Source: SG8-40 sp963792855 (GTDB lineage Bacteria; Pseudomonadota; Gammaproteobacteria; Burkholderiales; Eutrophovitaceae). From it: a DNA stretch of 64,000 bases. A model generated the notes under the pieces. That model searched no databases and was not told the DNA's origin. It saw only the letters and a program-made list of their open reading frames with translations. Shown here in pieces: positions 10,497-19,288 of this stretch. The DNA lies in contig CAWBXZ010000013.1 of assembly GCA_963792855.1 (NCBI GenBank), positions 1-64,000 of the forward strand, read 5' to 3'. Within the stretch, counting starts at the first letter, position 1; the number at the start of each line of letters is the position of its first letter. The translations under genes were made by a program, and so were the position numbers.

Positions 10497-13346
10497 TTAT
10501 ACGTTTTCCACGTTACCGGTTGAACGGGATTCACTCGTTTCGATCTGACCTGTTTCAATCTGGACGAGTGGTTCTTCCGCGACCGGTTCCCGTGTTTCCT
10601 TGCGTGAGCGGCGTGCGCGTGGCGGTCGTGCGTCCGTTGCGGGTTCCATAACGATGTTCGCCGCCGCGTCGGGCTTTGTTTCCACCAGTTCCAGGTCCGC
10701 GGGCAGTTCGATCGGCGCCATCTTCCAGCTTCCGGCCTGACCCTCGTCCGTCGATTCAGGACTCGCAGTCACTGGCTGGTGTGCCATGGACTCTGCGCCT
10801 TCTTGCGCCAGCTTGCGCTCGTTGACAGGCGCAGGTTCTGAGGCGGCCTCAGTGTCAGATGGTTCTATCGCGCTCGCCGGTTCACGGCGTTCGAGATCGA
10901 GTGCAACGTTCACCTCACGAGGCGTGGCAGCTTCGGCTGGGACCTGGCTGCCTTCCGTCGGCCCCTGTGCTGCGACTGTCTCTGCGTGCGGGGAAACGGT
11001 GTCCATTTCGCGTTCGGGAACGGCTTCGCTCACTTCAGCGGACGCATCGTGATCCGATGCCTCGGCAGTGGCAGCGCGCGGCATGTCTGCCGGCGTCGCT
11101 TGTGCGCGATCCGCGGGATGAGCGGGGGCATCAACCCCCTCGGTGGCCGCACGCGTTTCGGTTTGCGGCGCCTGCTGTGTTGCCAGTTCGGCAGTGCCTG
11201 CCGCGTTGGCGGTTGCGTCGCTCAAGGATGAATCAGTGGCGGCCGCAACCTGTGCCTCCGTGCGTCGCTCGCCGCCACGGCCCCTGCGGCGCCGACGGCG
11301 GCCGGCTTTCGCTTCGCCTTCAGCGTCGGGTTTGGCATTGGGTGCGCGTTGCTCAATTGCGGGACTTTCCGCGTTCTCCGGGCGCGCTTTCTGCCCTTGC
11401 CTTTGCGCACCACGACGCGCGGGTTTCCTGCCCTCGCCGGATGGTTGCGGTTGGCGGGCGTCCTCTGCCTGGGGCTCGCGTTGTTCGGCAGCGTCTGTCG
11501 CGCCTCGGCCTCGGCCTCGGCGTTTGTCGCGCTGGTCGGAGCCTTCACGGCGGCCGCGGCGCTTGCCATTGCCACGGTCTTCGCGCGAGATGCGCGAACC
11601 ACGATCCGAGCGGCTTTTCGCCTTCTCCTCCTTCTTGACGGTTTCCGTTTCGCTGTCGCCTGTCAACCAGCCGACGAGCCGCTTGAAGAGTGACGGTCCC
11701 GTCGGAGCAGCCGGTACCTGTTGCGCTGGCGCTGGCTGGCTTGGCGTGACGCCCTGGACAGCCGCCTGGATACGCACGGTTTCCGGTTTCTGGCTGGGCA
11801 ACTGCACTTCGGCCTGGTCCAGCGGGATTTCGCTCAACGTGTAGCTCGGGGTCGTAATGTCGTTCTGATTCAGCTCGTCGTGGCGCAATCGCGTAATGGT
11901 GTAATTTGGTGTTTGCAGGTGAATGTTGGGAATCAGCAGGCAGTTGATCTTCATACGCTGCTCGACGGCGTGGATCTCATTGCGCTTTTCATTCAGCAGA
12001 TAGGTCGCGACATCGACCGGTACCTGAACATGAATTGCCGCCGTGTTTTCCTTCATGGCTTCCTCCTGCAGAATCCGCAGGATGTGAAGGGCGGTGGATT
12101 CGATCGACCGGATATGACCGGTTCCACTGCAGCGGGGGCACGCAATGTGGCTGGTTTCTCCGAGAGACGTTTGCAGACGTTGTCGAGACAGTTCGAGCAA
12201 ACCGAAGCGTGAAATCTTGCCGGTCTGTACGCGTGCCCGGTCATATCTCAACGCATCTCGCAAGCGCAACTCGACCTCGCGTTGATTCTTGGCGACTTCC
12301 ATATCGATGAAGTCGATGACAACGAGCCCGCCCAGGTCACGTAAACGCAGTTGTCGCGCGATTTCGTCAGCCGCCTCGAGATTGGTGCGCAATGCGGTTT
12401 CCTCGATGTCGCTGCCTTTTGTCGAGCGTGCGGAATTGACGTCAACCGCTACCATCGCTTCCGTATGATCAATGACCACCGAGCCGCCGGAGGGTAAAGC
12501 CACCTGGCGCGAATAGGCCGTTTCGATTTGATGCTCGATCTGGAATCGCGAGAACAGAGGTACGTCGTCCTTGTAAAGCTTTACGCGGTTGACGTTCTGG
12601 GGCATGACATGCCCCATGAACTGATGTGCCTGCTCGAATATGCTTTCCGTGTCGATCAGGATCTCGCCGATATCCTGGTGAAAGTAGTCGCGAATGGCGC
12701 GAATCACCAGACTTGCGTCCTGATAAATGAGAAAAGCACCGCTTTGCTGGTTTGCGGCATTCTCTATGGCGCGCCAGAGCTGAAGCAGATAGGTCAAGTC
12801 CCACTGCAATTCTTCGACCGATCTGCCGATTCCGGCGGTGCGGGCGATGGTGCTCATTCCCTGTGGAATATCGAGCTGGGCGATGGTTTCGCGCAGTTCG
12901 TTGCGTTCTTCGCCCTCGATGCGGCGCGATACGCCCCCGCCGCGCGGGTTGTTGGGCATCAGAACGAGATAGCGCCCGGCAAGGCTGATGAATGTCGTCA
13001 ACGCGGCACCTTTGGTGCCGCGCTCGTCCTTGTCAACCTGGACGATGACTTCCTTTCCTTCGGAGAGCACGTCCTGGATACGTGCCCGTGCAGGGTCCGC
13101 GTCGGGTTTCTTGAAGTAGGAGCGGCTTATCTCCTTGAAAGGCAGGAAACCATGACGCTCCGCGCCATAGTCCACGAACGCCGCTTCGAGACTGGGCTCG
13201 ATTCGGGTAATTACACCTTTGTAGATGTTGCTCTTGCGTTGTTCCTTGCCAGTTGTTTCGATATCGAGGTCGAGGAGTTTCTGCCCATCGACAATTGCAA
13301 CCCGCAATTCTTCTGCGTGGGTTGCGTTAAACAGCATGCGCTTCAT
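10497..13346 (-). CDS. rne: ribonuclease E
   Basis: A 949-residue endoribonuclease that starts mRNA decay and processes rRNA and tRNA. The catalytic half is well conserved: an S1 domain near residues 35-120, metal aspartates 302 (VAVDVNSAR) and 345 (GLVVIDFIDME), and the zinc-link CPRCSGTG with Cys403 and Cys406. These match E. coli D303, D346, C404 and C407. From about residue 520 the protein is low-complexity, first Arg/Lys/Gly-rich (RNA-binding) and then Ala/Glu/Thr-rich, as expected for the degradosome scaffold. The Shine-Dalgarno GGGAGAAC precedes the start. Confidence 0.97.
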   Translation of the reverse strand: MKRMLFNATHAEELRVAIVDGQKLLDLDIETTGKEQRKSNIYKGVITRIEPSLEAAFVDYGAERHGFLPFKEISRSYFKKPDADPARARIQDVLSEGKEVIVQVDKDERGTKGAALTTFISLAGRYLVLMPNNPRGGGVSRRIEGEERNELRETIAQLDIPQGMSTIARTAGIGRSVEELQWDLTYLLQLWRAIENAANQQSGAFLIYQDASLVIRAIRDYFHQDIGEILIDTESIFEQAHQFMGHVMPQNVNRVKLYKDDVPLFSRFQIEHQIETAYSRQVALPSGGSVVIDHTEAMVAVDVNSARSTKGSDIEETALRTNLEAADEIARQLRLRDLGGLVVIDFIDMEVAKNQREVELRLRDALRYDRARVQTGKISRFGLLELSRQRLQTSLGETSHIACPRCSGTGHIRSIESTALHILRILQEEAMKENTAAIHVQVPVDVATYLLNEKRNEIHAVEQRMKINCLLIPNIHLQTPNYTITRLRHDELNQNDITTPSYTLSEIPLDQAEVQLPSQKPETVRIQAAVQGVTPSQPAPAQQVPAAPTGPSLFKRLVGWLTGDSETETVKKEEKAKSRSDRGSRISREDRGNGKRRGRREGSDQRDKRRGRGRGATDAAEQREPQAEDARQPQPSGEGRKPARRGAQRQGQKARPENAESPAIEQRAPNAKPDAEGEAKAGRRRRRRGRGGERRTEAQVAAATDSSLSDATANAAGTAELATQQAPQTETRAATEGVDAPAHPADRAQATPADMPRAATAEASDHDASAEVSEAVPEREMDTVSPHAETVAAQGPTEGSQVPAEAATPREVNVALDLERREPASAIEPSDTEAASEPAPVNERKLAQEGAESMAHQPVTASPESTDEGQAGSWKMAPIELPADLELVETKPDAAANIVMEPATDARPPRARRSRKETREPVAEEPLVQIETGQIETSESRSTGNVENV

Positions 13347-13709
13347 TTTTTGTTCTCCCGCGCTCGCAGCGTCAGGGAGGACAAACCCATAGCATGCCCG
13401 TTATTTACGGGTTGTGTCTGCTGATTGCTAACAGTTCATAAACACGATTGGTTGAGAATGAATGATGTCAGTTTGATGGTTTGTCATCTTCGTCCTGCGA
13501 ATTCGTATGTGCGCAGGACGCGAAAATCCACTGCGATGTTGAGAGCGCGTAAGTCAATTACTATCGCTACTTTTCCGGGTGAGCGACGTTAACCCGATGA
13601 CGAGCGGTCAGGGTACTGTTGCCGGTTGGCACTCTGTTCCCCGGCAGCATCCTGGCCAGCCGGGGACTCCTCATCTGGGGCCGATCTCGTCCCGAGGAGT
13701 ATAAGCAAA
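13347..13709. other. divergent rne/rluC intergenic region with structured rne leader
   Basis: This 363-base gap carries the promoters of rne (minus) and rluC (plus). CGTCCTGCG at 13491-13499 is perfectly inverted as CGCAGGACG at 13512-13520, and a smaller hairpin CCCGT-TATTT-ACGGG lies at 13397-13411. Both would fall in the rne 5' leader. In E. coli a leader hairpin lets RNase E repress its own mRNA; the same role here is inference. GAGGAG at 13694 is the rluC ribosome site. I could not assign convincing -35/-10 pairs. Confidence 0.5.
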
Positions 13710-14660
13710 ATGAATAGCTTAAGCAAAGGCCACGCCTCCTGGCTGGAGATCGATGAGTCGGCCGACGGGCAGAGAATCGACAATTTTCTCGTCAAAGCCC
13801 TCAAAGGCGTGCCGCGCAGCCACGTTTACCGTATCTTGCGCAGCGGCGAGGTACGGGTGAACAGCGGCCGGATCAGCGCCGGTTATCGGCTGCAGAAGGG
13901 CGACAAGGTGCGGATTCCGCCGATCAGGTTGTCCGCGGCGCCGGAACGCAGGCGGAGCGGTGGCGCACCGATCGGGGACAATCCGCTGTTCGAGGACGAC
14001 TGGTTGCTCGCGATTGACAAGCCTGCCGGGGTGGCTGTGCATGGCGGCAGCGGGATTTCCATGGGGGTTATCGAACGCCTGCGCGAAGAGCGCCCCGAAC
14101 AGGCGTTTCTGGAGCTGGTGCACCGGCTGGACCGCGAAACGTCGGGTGTCTTGCTTCTTGCAAAACGACGCAGCGCGCTGACGAATGTCCATGCCCAGCT
14201 GCGTGAGGGCCGGGTTGAGAAACGCTACCGGACACTGGTACTGGGGAAATGGACCAACAAGCGCCAGAGCGTTCGCTTGCCGTTGCGAAAGACCCTCACC
14301 ACGGGGGGCGAACGCAGGGTGCGTGTCGACGAGGACGAAGGCGCGGTCGCGGTCACCATTTTCAGCCTGATGGGGCATTATGATGGATTCAGCCTGCTCG
14401 AAGCCCAACTCAAGACCGGGCGCACGCACCAGATCCGGGTACACCTGTCGCATCTTGGATTTCCGATTGCCGGCGACGACAAGTACGGCGACTTTGCAAC
14501 CAACAGGCAACTGGAAAAGAATGGCTTGAAACGGATGTTCCTGCATGCGGCCTCACTGACGCTGATACACCCACACACTGGCGAGAGCCTGCAGATTCAG
14601 GCGCCGTTAGCGAGTGAACTGGAACTTTTTCTCCAATCAACGACCCGGCAATCCGGGTGA
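13710..14660 (+). CDS. rluC: 23S rRNA pseudouridine synthase (RluC type)
   Basis: A 316-residue pseudouridine synthase of the RluA/RluC/RluD group. An S4 RNA-binding domain (RIDNFLVKALKGVPRSHVYR) occupies the first 75 residues. The catalytic domain follows, with LVHRLDRETSG and catalytic Asp141, then RTHQIRVHLSHLGFPIAGDDKYG. It modifies uridines of 23S rRNA. The start at 13710 has GAGGAG ten bases upstream; the frame is open from 13626, but those residues are not family-like. Its position divergent to rne is typical for RluC. Confidence 0.93.
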   Translation: MNSLSKGHASWLEIDESADGQRIDNFLVKALKGVPRSHVYRILRSGEVRVNSGRISAGYRLQKGDKVRIPPIRLSAAPERRRSGGAPIGDNPLFEDDWLLAIDKPAGVAVHGGSGISMGVIERLREERPEQAFLELVHRLDRETSGVLLLAKRRSALTNVHAQLREGRVEKRYRTLVLGKWTNKRQSVRLPLRKTLTTGGERRVRVDEDEGAVAVTIFSLMGHYDGFSLLEAQLKTGRTHQIRVHLSHLGFPIAGDDKYGDFATNRQLEKNGLKRMFLHAASLTLIHPHTGESLQIQAPLASELELFLQSTTRQSG

Positions 14661-14741
14661 TTCGGGCTTGCGGCTGTGACGTGCAGACAGGCACCCTCGA
14701 TGGATTCACAACGCACTGCGAACGGACGCGCGTAATTGGCA

Positions 14742-15401
14742 ATGGACAATAAACGATTCGATCTTCTGGTATTTGACTGGGACGGCACGATCGTAGACTC
14801 AGCCGGGCACATTGCCGCGAGCATCCAGGCGGCCTGCGTTGACCTGGCGTTACCGGTTCCGGACGGAGCGGCGGCGCGGCACGTTATCGGGCTTGGAATG
14901 CGTGACGCGATGGAATACCTGCTGCCGAAACTGGACGAAGCGCGCTACCGCGAGTTTGCAGATCGCTACCGATTTCACTTCCTCGCCGGTGACGAGGCGG
15001 TCGAGACCTTTCCTATGGTCGACGAGGGGATTCCGATGCTGGCAGAGCAGGGTTTCATGCTGGCTGTCGCGACGGGAAAAAGCCGGGTCGGGCTGGACCG
15101 TGCGCTGGGCAGGGTGTCGTTCGGATCGCGGTTCGTCGCGACCAGGTGCGGTGACGAAGGGTTTCCCAAGCCGCACCCGGACATGCTGCACTACCTCATG
15201 GAGGTCACCGGAGTCGCGGCGGATCGAACATTGATGATCGGAGACACGTCACACGATCTGGAGCTTGCCGCCAACGCGGGCGCGAGTTCGGTCGCCGTAT
15301 CGTACGGCGCGCATCCTCCGGAGGCCTTGCGGCAACATCGGGCTCTCGGTTGTGTTGACAGTTTTTCGGAATTGCTGGCTTGGCTCGCAGACAACGTCTG
15401 A
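14742..15401 (+). CDS. HAD-superfamily phosphatase (phosphoglycolate phosphatase-like)
   Basis: A 219-residue HAD hydrolase. Motif I is FDWDGTIVDS (nucleophile and acid aspartates, residues 12-21), the lysine motif is in FPKPHPDML, and motif IV is MIGDTSHDLELAANAG. A helical cap lies between motifs I and II. It is the standard partner gene after rluC in gammaproteobacteria, where it is annotated as a Gph-like or pyrophosphatase-like enzyme; the substrate is not visible. Start ATG 14742 was chosen over the TTG at 14736. The end overlaps the Rieske gene by 22 bases. Confidence 0.88.
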   Translation: MDNKRFDLLVFDWDGTIVDSAGHIAASIQAACVDLALPVPDGAAARHVIGLGMRDAMEYLLPKLDEARYREFADRYRFHFLAGDEAVETFPMVDEGIPMLAEQGFMLAVATGKSRVGLDRALGRVSFGSRFVATRCGDEGFPKPHPDMLHYLMEVTGVAADRTLMIGDTSHDLELAANAGASSVAVSYGAHPPEALRQHRALGCVDSFSELLAWLADNV

Positions 15402-15751
15402 TTGCGGCCTCCGACCAGATCGCGGAACGGGGCAAGGGATTGCGCTTTTCGGTCGATTCGGCCGCGGGCCAATCGTTGCCGGCCTTTGCCATTCGTTATG
15501 GTGGTGTTGTTTTTGCGTATGTGAATCGCTGTGCCCATATTTCGGTGGAACTGGACTGGGCGGAGGGCGATTTCTTCGATACCTCCGGTTTATACTTGGT
15601 GTGCGCCACGCACGGTGCGGCCTACTTTCCCGATAGCGGCAAGTGTGCCGCCGGGCCGTGCAAGGGGGGAGGGCTGCAGCCGCTGCCCACCATCGAGCAC
15701 GGCGGCAATGTTTACCTGATCGAACAAGAGGATGGCTCGGATGAACGATGA
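15380..15751 (+). CDS. Rieske [2Fe-2S] domain protein
   Basis: A 123-residue single-domain Rieske protein. The cluster ligands are in NRCAHISVELDW (C-x-H) and YLVCATHGAAYFPDSGKC (C-x2-H), the two halves of the Rieske signature. There is no membrane helix and no oxygenase domain, so it is a soluble ferredoxin-like electron carrier or a redox subunit of unknown partner. The likely start is a TTG at 15380 inside the phosphatase gene, with no obvious Shine-Dalgarno. It also overlaps the SppA gene by 11 bases, so the three genes form one translationally coupled unit. Confidence 0.85.
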   Translation: MARRQRLIAASDQIAERGKGLRFSVDSAAGQSLPAFAIRYGGVVFAYVNRCAHISVELDWAEGDFFDTSGLYLVCATHGAAYFPDSGKCAAGPCKGGGLQPLPTIEHGGNVYLIEQEDGSDER

Positions 15752-16679
15752 TGGTGCAAGCTGGGAACGCGACGTAATCGCGAAACTCGCGAGTGATGCG
15801 CTCGCGGAGCAGAAACGCGCGCGCCGCTGGGGCATCGTGTTCAAGGTGCTGACATTCAGTTACCTGTTCATCCTGCTTTTTGTCGGGCTTGGCTGGCTCG
15901 GTCAGAGTGACGGCATACAGACGGGCGAACACACCGCGCTGGTCGAACTCAATGGCCTTATTGCTGCAGACTCGCAAGCCAATGCGGATGACGTTAGCGC
16001 CGGCCTTAAAGCCGCATTCGAGGCCGACGGGACGCAGGCTGTGATCCTGCGCATCAATAGTCCCGGCGGGAGCCCGGTGCAGTCGGCCGCGATCAACGAC
16101 GAGATTCGCCGCTTGCGGGAGTTGCATCCGGACATACCCTTGTATGCCGTGGTGGAAGATGTCTGTGCCTCGGGCGGCTATTACGTTGCCGTTGCGGCCG
16201 ATCAGATATATGTTGCCAGGGCAAGCATCATCGGTTCGATCGGCGTACTGATGAACGGTTTTGGATTCACCGGCGCAATGGACAAGCTCGGGGTTGAGCG
16301 GCGTTTACTGACCGCCGGGAAGAACAAGGGATTCATGGATCCGTTCTCTCCGCTCGAAGCCGAGCAGCAGGCGTACGCCAAGAGCATGCTTGGTGAGATT
16401 CATGCGCAATTCATCGATGCCGTTCGGCAAGGACGCGGTGATCGTCTCAAGGAAACCGAACAGACGTTTTCCGGCTTGATGTGGACCGGCGAAAAGAGTG
16501 TTGAGCTCGGTCTGACCGATGCGTTGGGGAGCGTTGCGTACGTTGCCCGCGAAGTCGTTAAAGCGGAGAAAATAGTCAATTACAGCCGCAGGGAAAACCT
16601 CGTCGAGCGCCTGGCGCGTCGATTCGGTGCGACGTTTGGCGACGCCCTGGTGCAGGGAATGCGGCCGGGGATTCAATAA
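15741..16679 (+). CDS. sppA: signal peptide peptidase SppA (S49 family, short form)
   Basis: A 312-residue membrane-anchored serine protease. One transmembrane helix lies at about residues 31-53 (GIVFKVLTFSYLFILLFVGL). The S49 core contains INSPGGSP, the catalytic serine 144 in CASGGYYVA, ASIIGSIGV, and a candidate catalytic lysine 196 in AGKNKGFMDPF. The short single-domain form differs from the two-domain E. coli SppA. Start 15741 was chosen because GAGG lies nine bases upstream; 15732 is an in-frame alternative. It degrades cleaved signal peptides in the inner membrane. Confidence 0.9.
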   Translation: MNDDGASWERDVIAKLASDALAEQKRARRWGIVFKVLTFSYLFILLFVGLGWLGQSDGIQTGEHTALVELNGLIAADSQANADDVSAGLKAAFEADGTQAVILRINSPGGSPVQSAAINDEIRRLRELHPDIPLYAVVEDVCASGGYYVAVAADQIYVARASIIGSIGVLMNGFGFTGAMDKLGVERRLLTAGKNKGFMDPFSPLEAEQQAYAKSMLGEIHAQFIDAVRQGRGDRLKETEQTFSGLMWTGEKSVELGLTDALGSVAYVAREVVKAEKIVNYSRRENLVERLARRFGATFGDALVQGMRPGIQ

Positions 16680-16804
16680 GGGCCGGATCTGAAACAAGTC
16701 CGTGCCGTGTCAGGGATTGCCGTGGCGCCACGTTTCCCGATGCGGCGGCTTGCCTGCCTGGCGGCCACGCGGTGACATCGTCACGGTTCGGGTTGCCGCG
16801 GGGC

Positions 16805-17413
16805 TCATGGAATGCGGACGTCCTCCTCACGCAGCATTTCACACAAGGAGATGAGCGGCAGACCGATCAAGGCGGTCGGATCACTGCCCTCGATGGCTTC
16901 GAGAAGACTTATGCCGAGCCCTTCGGCTTTTGCGCTCCCGGCGCAGTCGATCGCCGCCTCCTGGTCCAGGTACCGCTCTATCTCCGAGGCCGCAAGCCGC
17001 CTGTAACGGACTCTGGTCGGTACAACGCGTGTTTGTTCGCGGCCGGTCGCCCCATTCAGCAAGGCCACGGCGGTATTGAAAACAGCCTCCTTGCCGCTCG
17101 CCCAGGACAGTTGCTCTACGGCCTTCTCGATGGTTCCCGGCTTGTCGAGACGCCGGCCGTCGCATTCAGCCACCTGGTCGGATCCGATGACCAGCGCGTT
17201 CGCGTACTCCTTCCCGACCGCCCGCGCTTTCAGGCGTGCCAGTCGCAGCGCGCAGTCCTTGCCCGACTCGCCGCTCAACGGACTTTCATCAATCTCCGGC
17301 GCCGCTGTGTCGAAGCGCAATTGCAGGCGGGCGAGCAGTTCGCGGCGGTAGGGTGAGGTGGAGGCGAGAACGAGCCGCGCAAACGCTGGCTTCTTGTCGG
17401 TTCGAGTTTCCAA
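16805..17413 (-). CDS. yceF: Maf-family nucleotide pyrophosphatase (YceF, m7GTP type)
   Basis: A 202-residue Maf protein. ASTSPYRRELL near the N terminus, the ALVIGSDQVAE catalytic aspartate region, and the SDPTALIGLPL segment are family marks. The house-cleaning role is hydrolysis of non-canonical or methylated NTPs; the YceF subgroup prefers m7GTP. Assignment to YceF rests on its place divergent to yceD-rpmF-plsX, the usual arrangement in gammaproteobacteria. Only 47 bases separate the two divergent starts. Confidence 0.88.
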   Translation of the reverse strand: METRTDKKPAFARLVLASTSPYRRELLARLQLRFDTAAPEIDESPLSGESGKDCALRLARLKARAVGKEYANALVIGSDQVAECDGRRLDKPGTIEKAVEQLSWASGKEAVFNTAVALLNGATGREQTRVVPTRVRYRRLAASEIERYLDQEAAIDCAGSAKAEGLGISLLEAIEGSDPTALIGLPLISLCEMLREEDVRIP

Positions 17414-17422
17414 GATTTTGTT

Positions 17423-17451
17423 TTGACAGGGATGTTTAAAGTTAATATTAT
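17423..17451 (+). promoter_or_regulatory. sigma-70 promoter for yceD-rpmF-plsX-fab
   Basis: TTGACA at 17423-17428, a 17-base spacer and TATTAT at 17446-17451 form a near-consensus housekeeping promoter. The predicted transcription start is about 17458, only about three bases before the yceD ATG at 17461. Confidence 0.75.
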
Positions 17452-17460
17452 GCGCGCCTT

Positions 17461-17964
17461 ATGCGCGGATGGCCTGTTGTTGACAGCGTACAATTTGCCA
17501 GACAGCACGGTGACGTCCATCGCTCGGTTGCCATTGCGGAGCTGGAGCGGCTGGCGTCAATGGTATCTGCAGCCGAAGCGGATTTCGATGTCCGGCTCGA
17601 AGGTTTTGAAGATACGGAGCGCAGGCCGTGTTTGCGGCTCCAGATCTCGGGCCGCGTCCCGCTGGTTTGTCAGCGCTGCCTGGAACCGTTAACGCTGGAG
17701 ATTGCCGCGAACCGCAGTTTTGTGCTTGCCCATCGGGAGCAGGATTTACCGGATCTGTCAGAGGAAGACGATGAAATCGAGTCCCTGCTGGCGGATGGCA
17801 AGCTGAATGCGCTGGCGCTGGTCGAAGACGAGATCCTGTTGCAGATCCCGATGGCACCGATGCACGAAGAGGGCTCATGTGTGCCACCGGAATCCGCCGC
17901 CGACCGGCGGGAAACCGGATCGGCATTTGGCGTGCTCGGCACGTTAATGAATACGAAAGATTGA
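17461..17964 (+). CDS. yceD: YceD/DUF177 protein, 23S rRNA accumulation factor
   Basis: A 167-residue DUF177 protein. The CQRCLEPL motif lies near the middle, followed by an acidic stretch (LSEEDDEIESLLADG) and LALVEDEILLQIPMAPMHEE, which matches E. coli YceD closely. In E. coli and plants the family affects 23S rRNA levels. It is always found before rpmF, as here, where rpmF starts 19 bases downstream. The ATG at 17461 has no upstream Shine-Dalgarno and lies ten bases after a strong -10 box, suggesting a leaderless message. Confidence 0.92.
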   Translation: MRGWPVVDSVQFARQHGDVHRSVAIAELERLASMVSAAEADFDVRLEGFEDTERRPCLRLQISGRVPLVCQRCLEPLTLEIAANRSFVLAHREQDLPDLSEEDDEIESLLADGKLNALALVEDEILLQIPMAPMHEEGSCVPPESAADRRETGSAFGVLGTLMNTKD

Positions 17965-17983
17965 CAATCAGGAGCTAGATGAA

Positions 17984-18163
17984 ATGGCTGTTCAGCAAAA
18001 CAAGAAGTCGGCTTCGCGCCGCAACATGCGCCGGTCTCATGATTCCCTGAGTGCGCCGGCTTTGGCCGTTGAGCCAACGACCGGTGAGACGCACTTGCGC
18101 CATCACGTGAGTCCCAGCGGCTTTTATCGCGGGAAGAAGGTCATCAAGAGCGACGACGCCTGA
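17984..18163 (+). CDS. rpmF: 50S ribosomal protein L32 (bL32)
   Basis: A 59-residue ribosomal protein of the large subunit. The sequence opens MAVQQNKKSASRRNMRRSHD and ends with a basic tail (GFYRGKKVIKSDDA). AGGAG lies upstream in the yceD-rpmF gap. The zinc cysteines found in some L32 proteins are absent: HLRHHVSPSGFY replaces the C-x2-C region, the cysteine-free form usual in proteobacteria. It sits between yceD and plsX, its conserved place. Confidence 0.96.
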   Translation: MAVQQNKKSASRRNMRRSHDSLSAPALAVEPTTGETHLRHHVSPSGFYRGKKVIKSDDA

Positions 18164-18271
18164 AGGCCGGGCTCTGAGGCCGGTATTTTCTGGAAGGGTG
18201 CGCCATGCGGCCCTTCCGCCCTTGCCTGAACGGCATTAGTCTCTCCGCGCTGCGTCTGCTATCTTCCATCA

Positions 18272-19288
18272 ATGGCGATCACCATAGCGCTTGACTGCAT
18301 GGGCGGCGACCACGGAGTCCGGGTTACCGTACCTGCGGCGATTGACTTCCTCAAACGCGAACCGGATGTTTCTATCATTCTGGTAGGACTGGTCGACGTT
18401 ATCGAAATGGAACTGCAGCGCAACGGTGTGGCCACGCATGACCGCCTCAGTATCAAGGCGGCATCCCAGGTTGTGGCCATGGATGATCCTCCGGCACAGG
18501 CACTGCGCGGCAAGCGCGATTCCTCGATGCGGGTCGCGGTCGATCTCGTCAAGGAACAGGTTGCCGATGCTTGTGTGAGCGCGGGCAACACAGGCGCGCT
18601 GATGGCGATCTCGCGGTTTGTTCTGAAGATGCTTCCCGGCATCGAGCGGCCTGCCATCGCATCGTTTCTCCCGAAGATACAGGGGCGTGTTTGCGTTCTG
18701 GATCTGGGGGCTAACGTTGACTGCACGGCGGAAAACCTGGTGCAGTTCGCTGTCATGGGCAGTTGTCTCGTCAGCGCCGTTGACGGCATTGAGCGTCCAA
18801 GTATCGGCTTGCTTAATATTGGCGAGGAAGAGATCAAGGGCAACGACGTCGTCAAGGATGCCGCAGAGTTGTTGCGGGCCAGTGACCTGAATTTTTCCGG
18901 CAACGTTGAAGGTGCCGATATCTATATGGGCGCAACGGACGTGATCGTGTGCGATGGATTCGTCGGAAATGTCGCCCTCAAGACGTCGGAAGGCCTGGCG
19001 CAAATGCTTGCACAGTACTTGCGTGAGGAATTCGGCCGCAATCTTTTTACCAAGTTATGCGGCCTGGTCGCCTTGCCGGTCATCAACCATTTTCGCAACC
19101 GGGTGGATCACCGACGCTATAACGGTGCCAGCCTTCTGGGTCTGCGCGGCATTGTCGTCAAGAGCCACGGCTCGGCGGACGCGTACGCATTTGGGTTTGC
19201 GATCAGACGTGCCTATGAGGAGGCCCGACACGGCATGCTCACCAGCATTGGCGAAAGAATGGCGGCGATACAGAAGACGGCGGCATGA
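18272..19288 (+). CDS. plsX: phosphate acyltransferase PlsX
   Basis: A 338-residue peripheral membrane enzyme that makes acyl-phosphate from acyl-ACP, the first step of phospholipid synthesis by the PlsX/PlsY route. Family marks are ALDCMGGDHG at the N terminus, SAGNTGALMA, LDLGANVDC, NIGEEEIKGND, VCDGFVGNVALK and LLGLRGIVVKSHG near the C terminus. Length is normal. It overlaps fabH by four bases (ATGA). The 108 bases between rpmF and plsX hold no clear promoter. Confidence 0.97.
   Translation: MAITIALDCMGGDHGVRVTVPAAIDFLKREPDVSIILVGLVDVIEMELQRNGVATHDRLSIKAASQVVAMDDPPAQALRGKRDSSMRVAVDLVKEQVADACVSAGNTGALMAISRFVLKMLPGIERPAIASFLPKIQGRVCVLDLGANVDCTAENLVQFAVMGSCLVSAVDGIERPSIGLLNIGEEEIKGNDVVKDAAELLRASDLNFSGNVEGADIYMGATDVIVCDGFVGNVALKTSEGLAQMLAQYLREEFGRNLFTKLCGLVALPVINHFRNRVDHRRYNGASLLGLRGIVVKSHGSADAYAFGFAIRRAYEEARHGMLTSIGERMAAIQKTAA

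Noticed and set aside
15249..16127. 292-codon minus-strand frame over the HAD, Rieske and sppA genes
   Set aside because: Antisense shadow with no recognisable domain.
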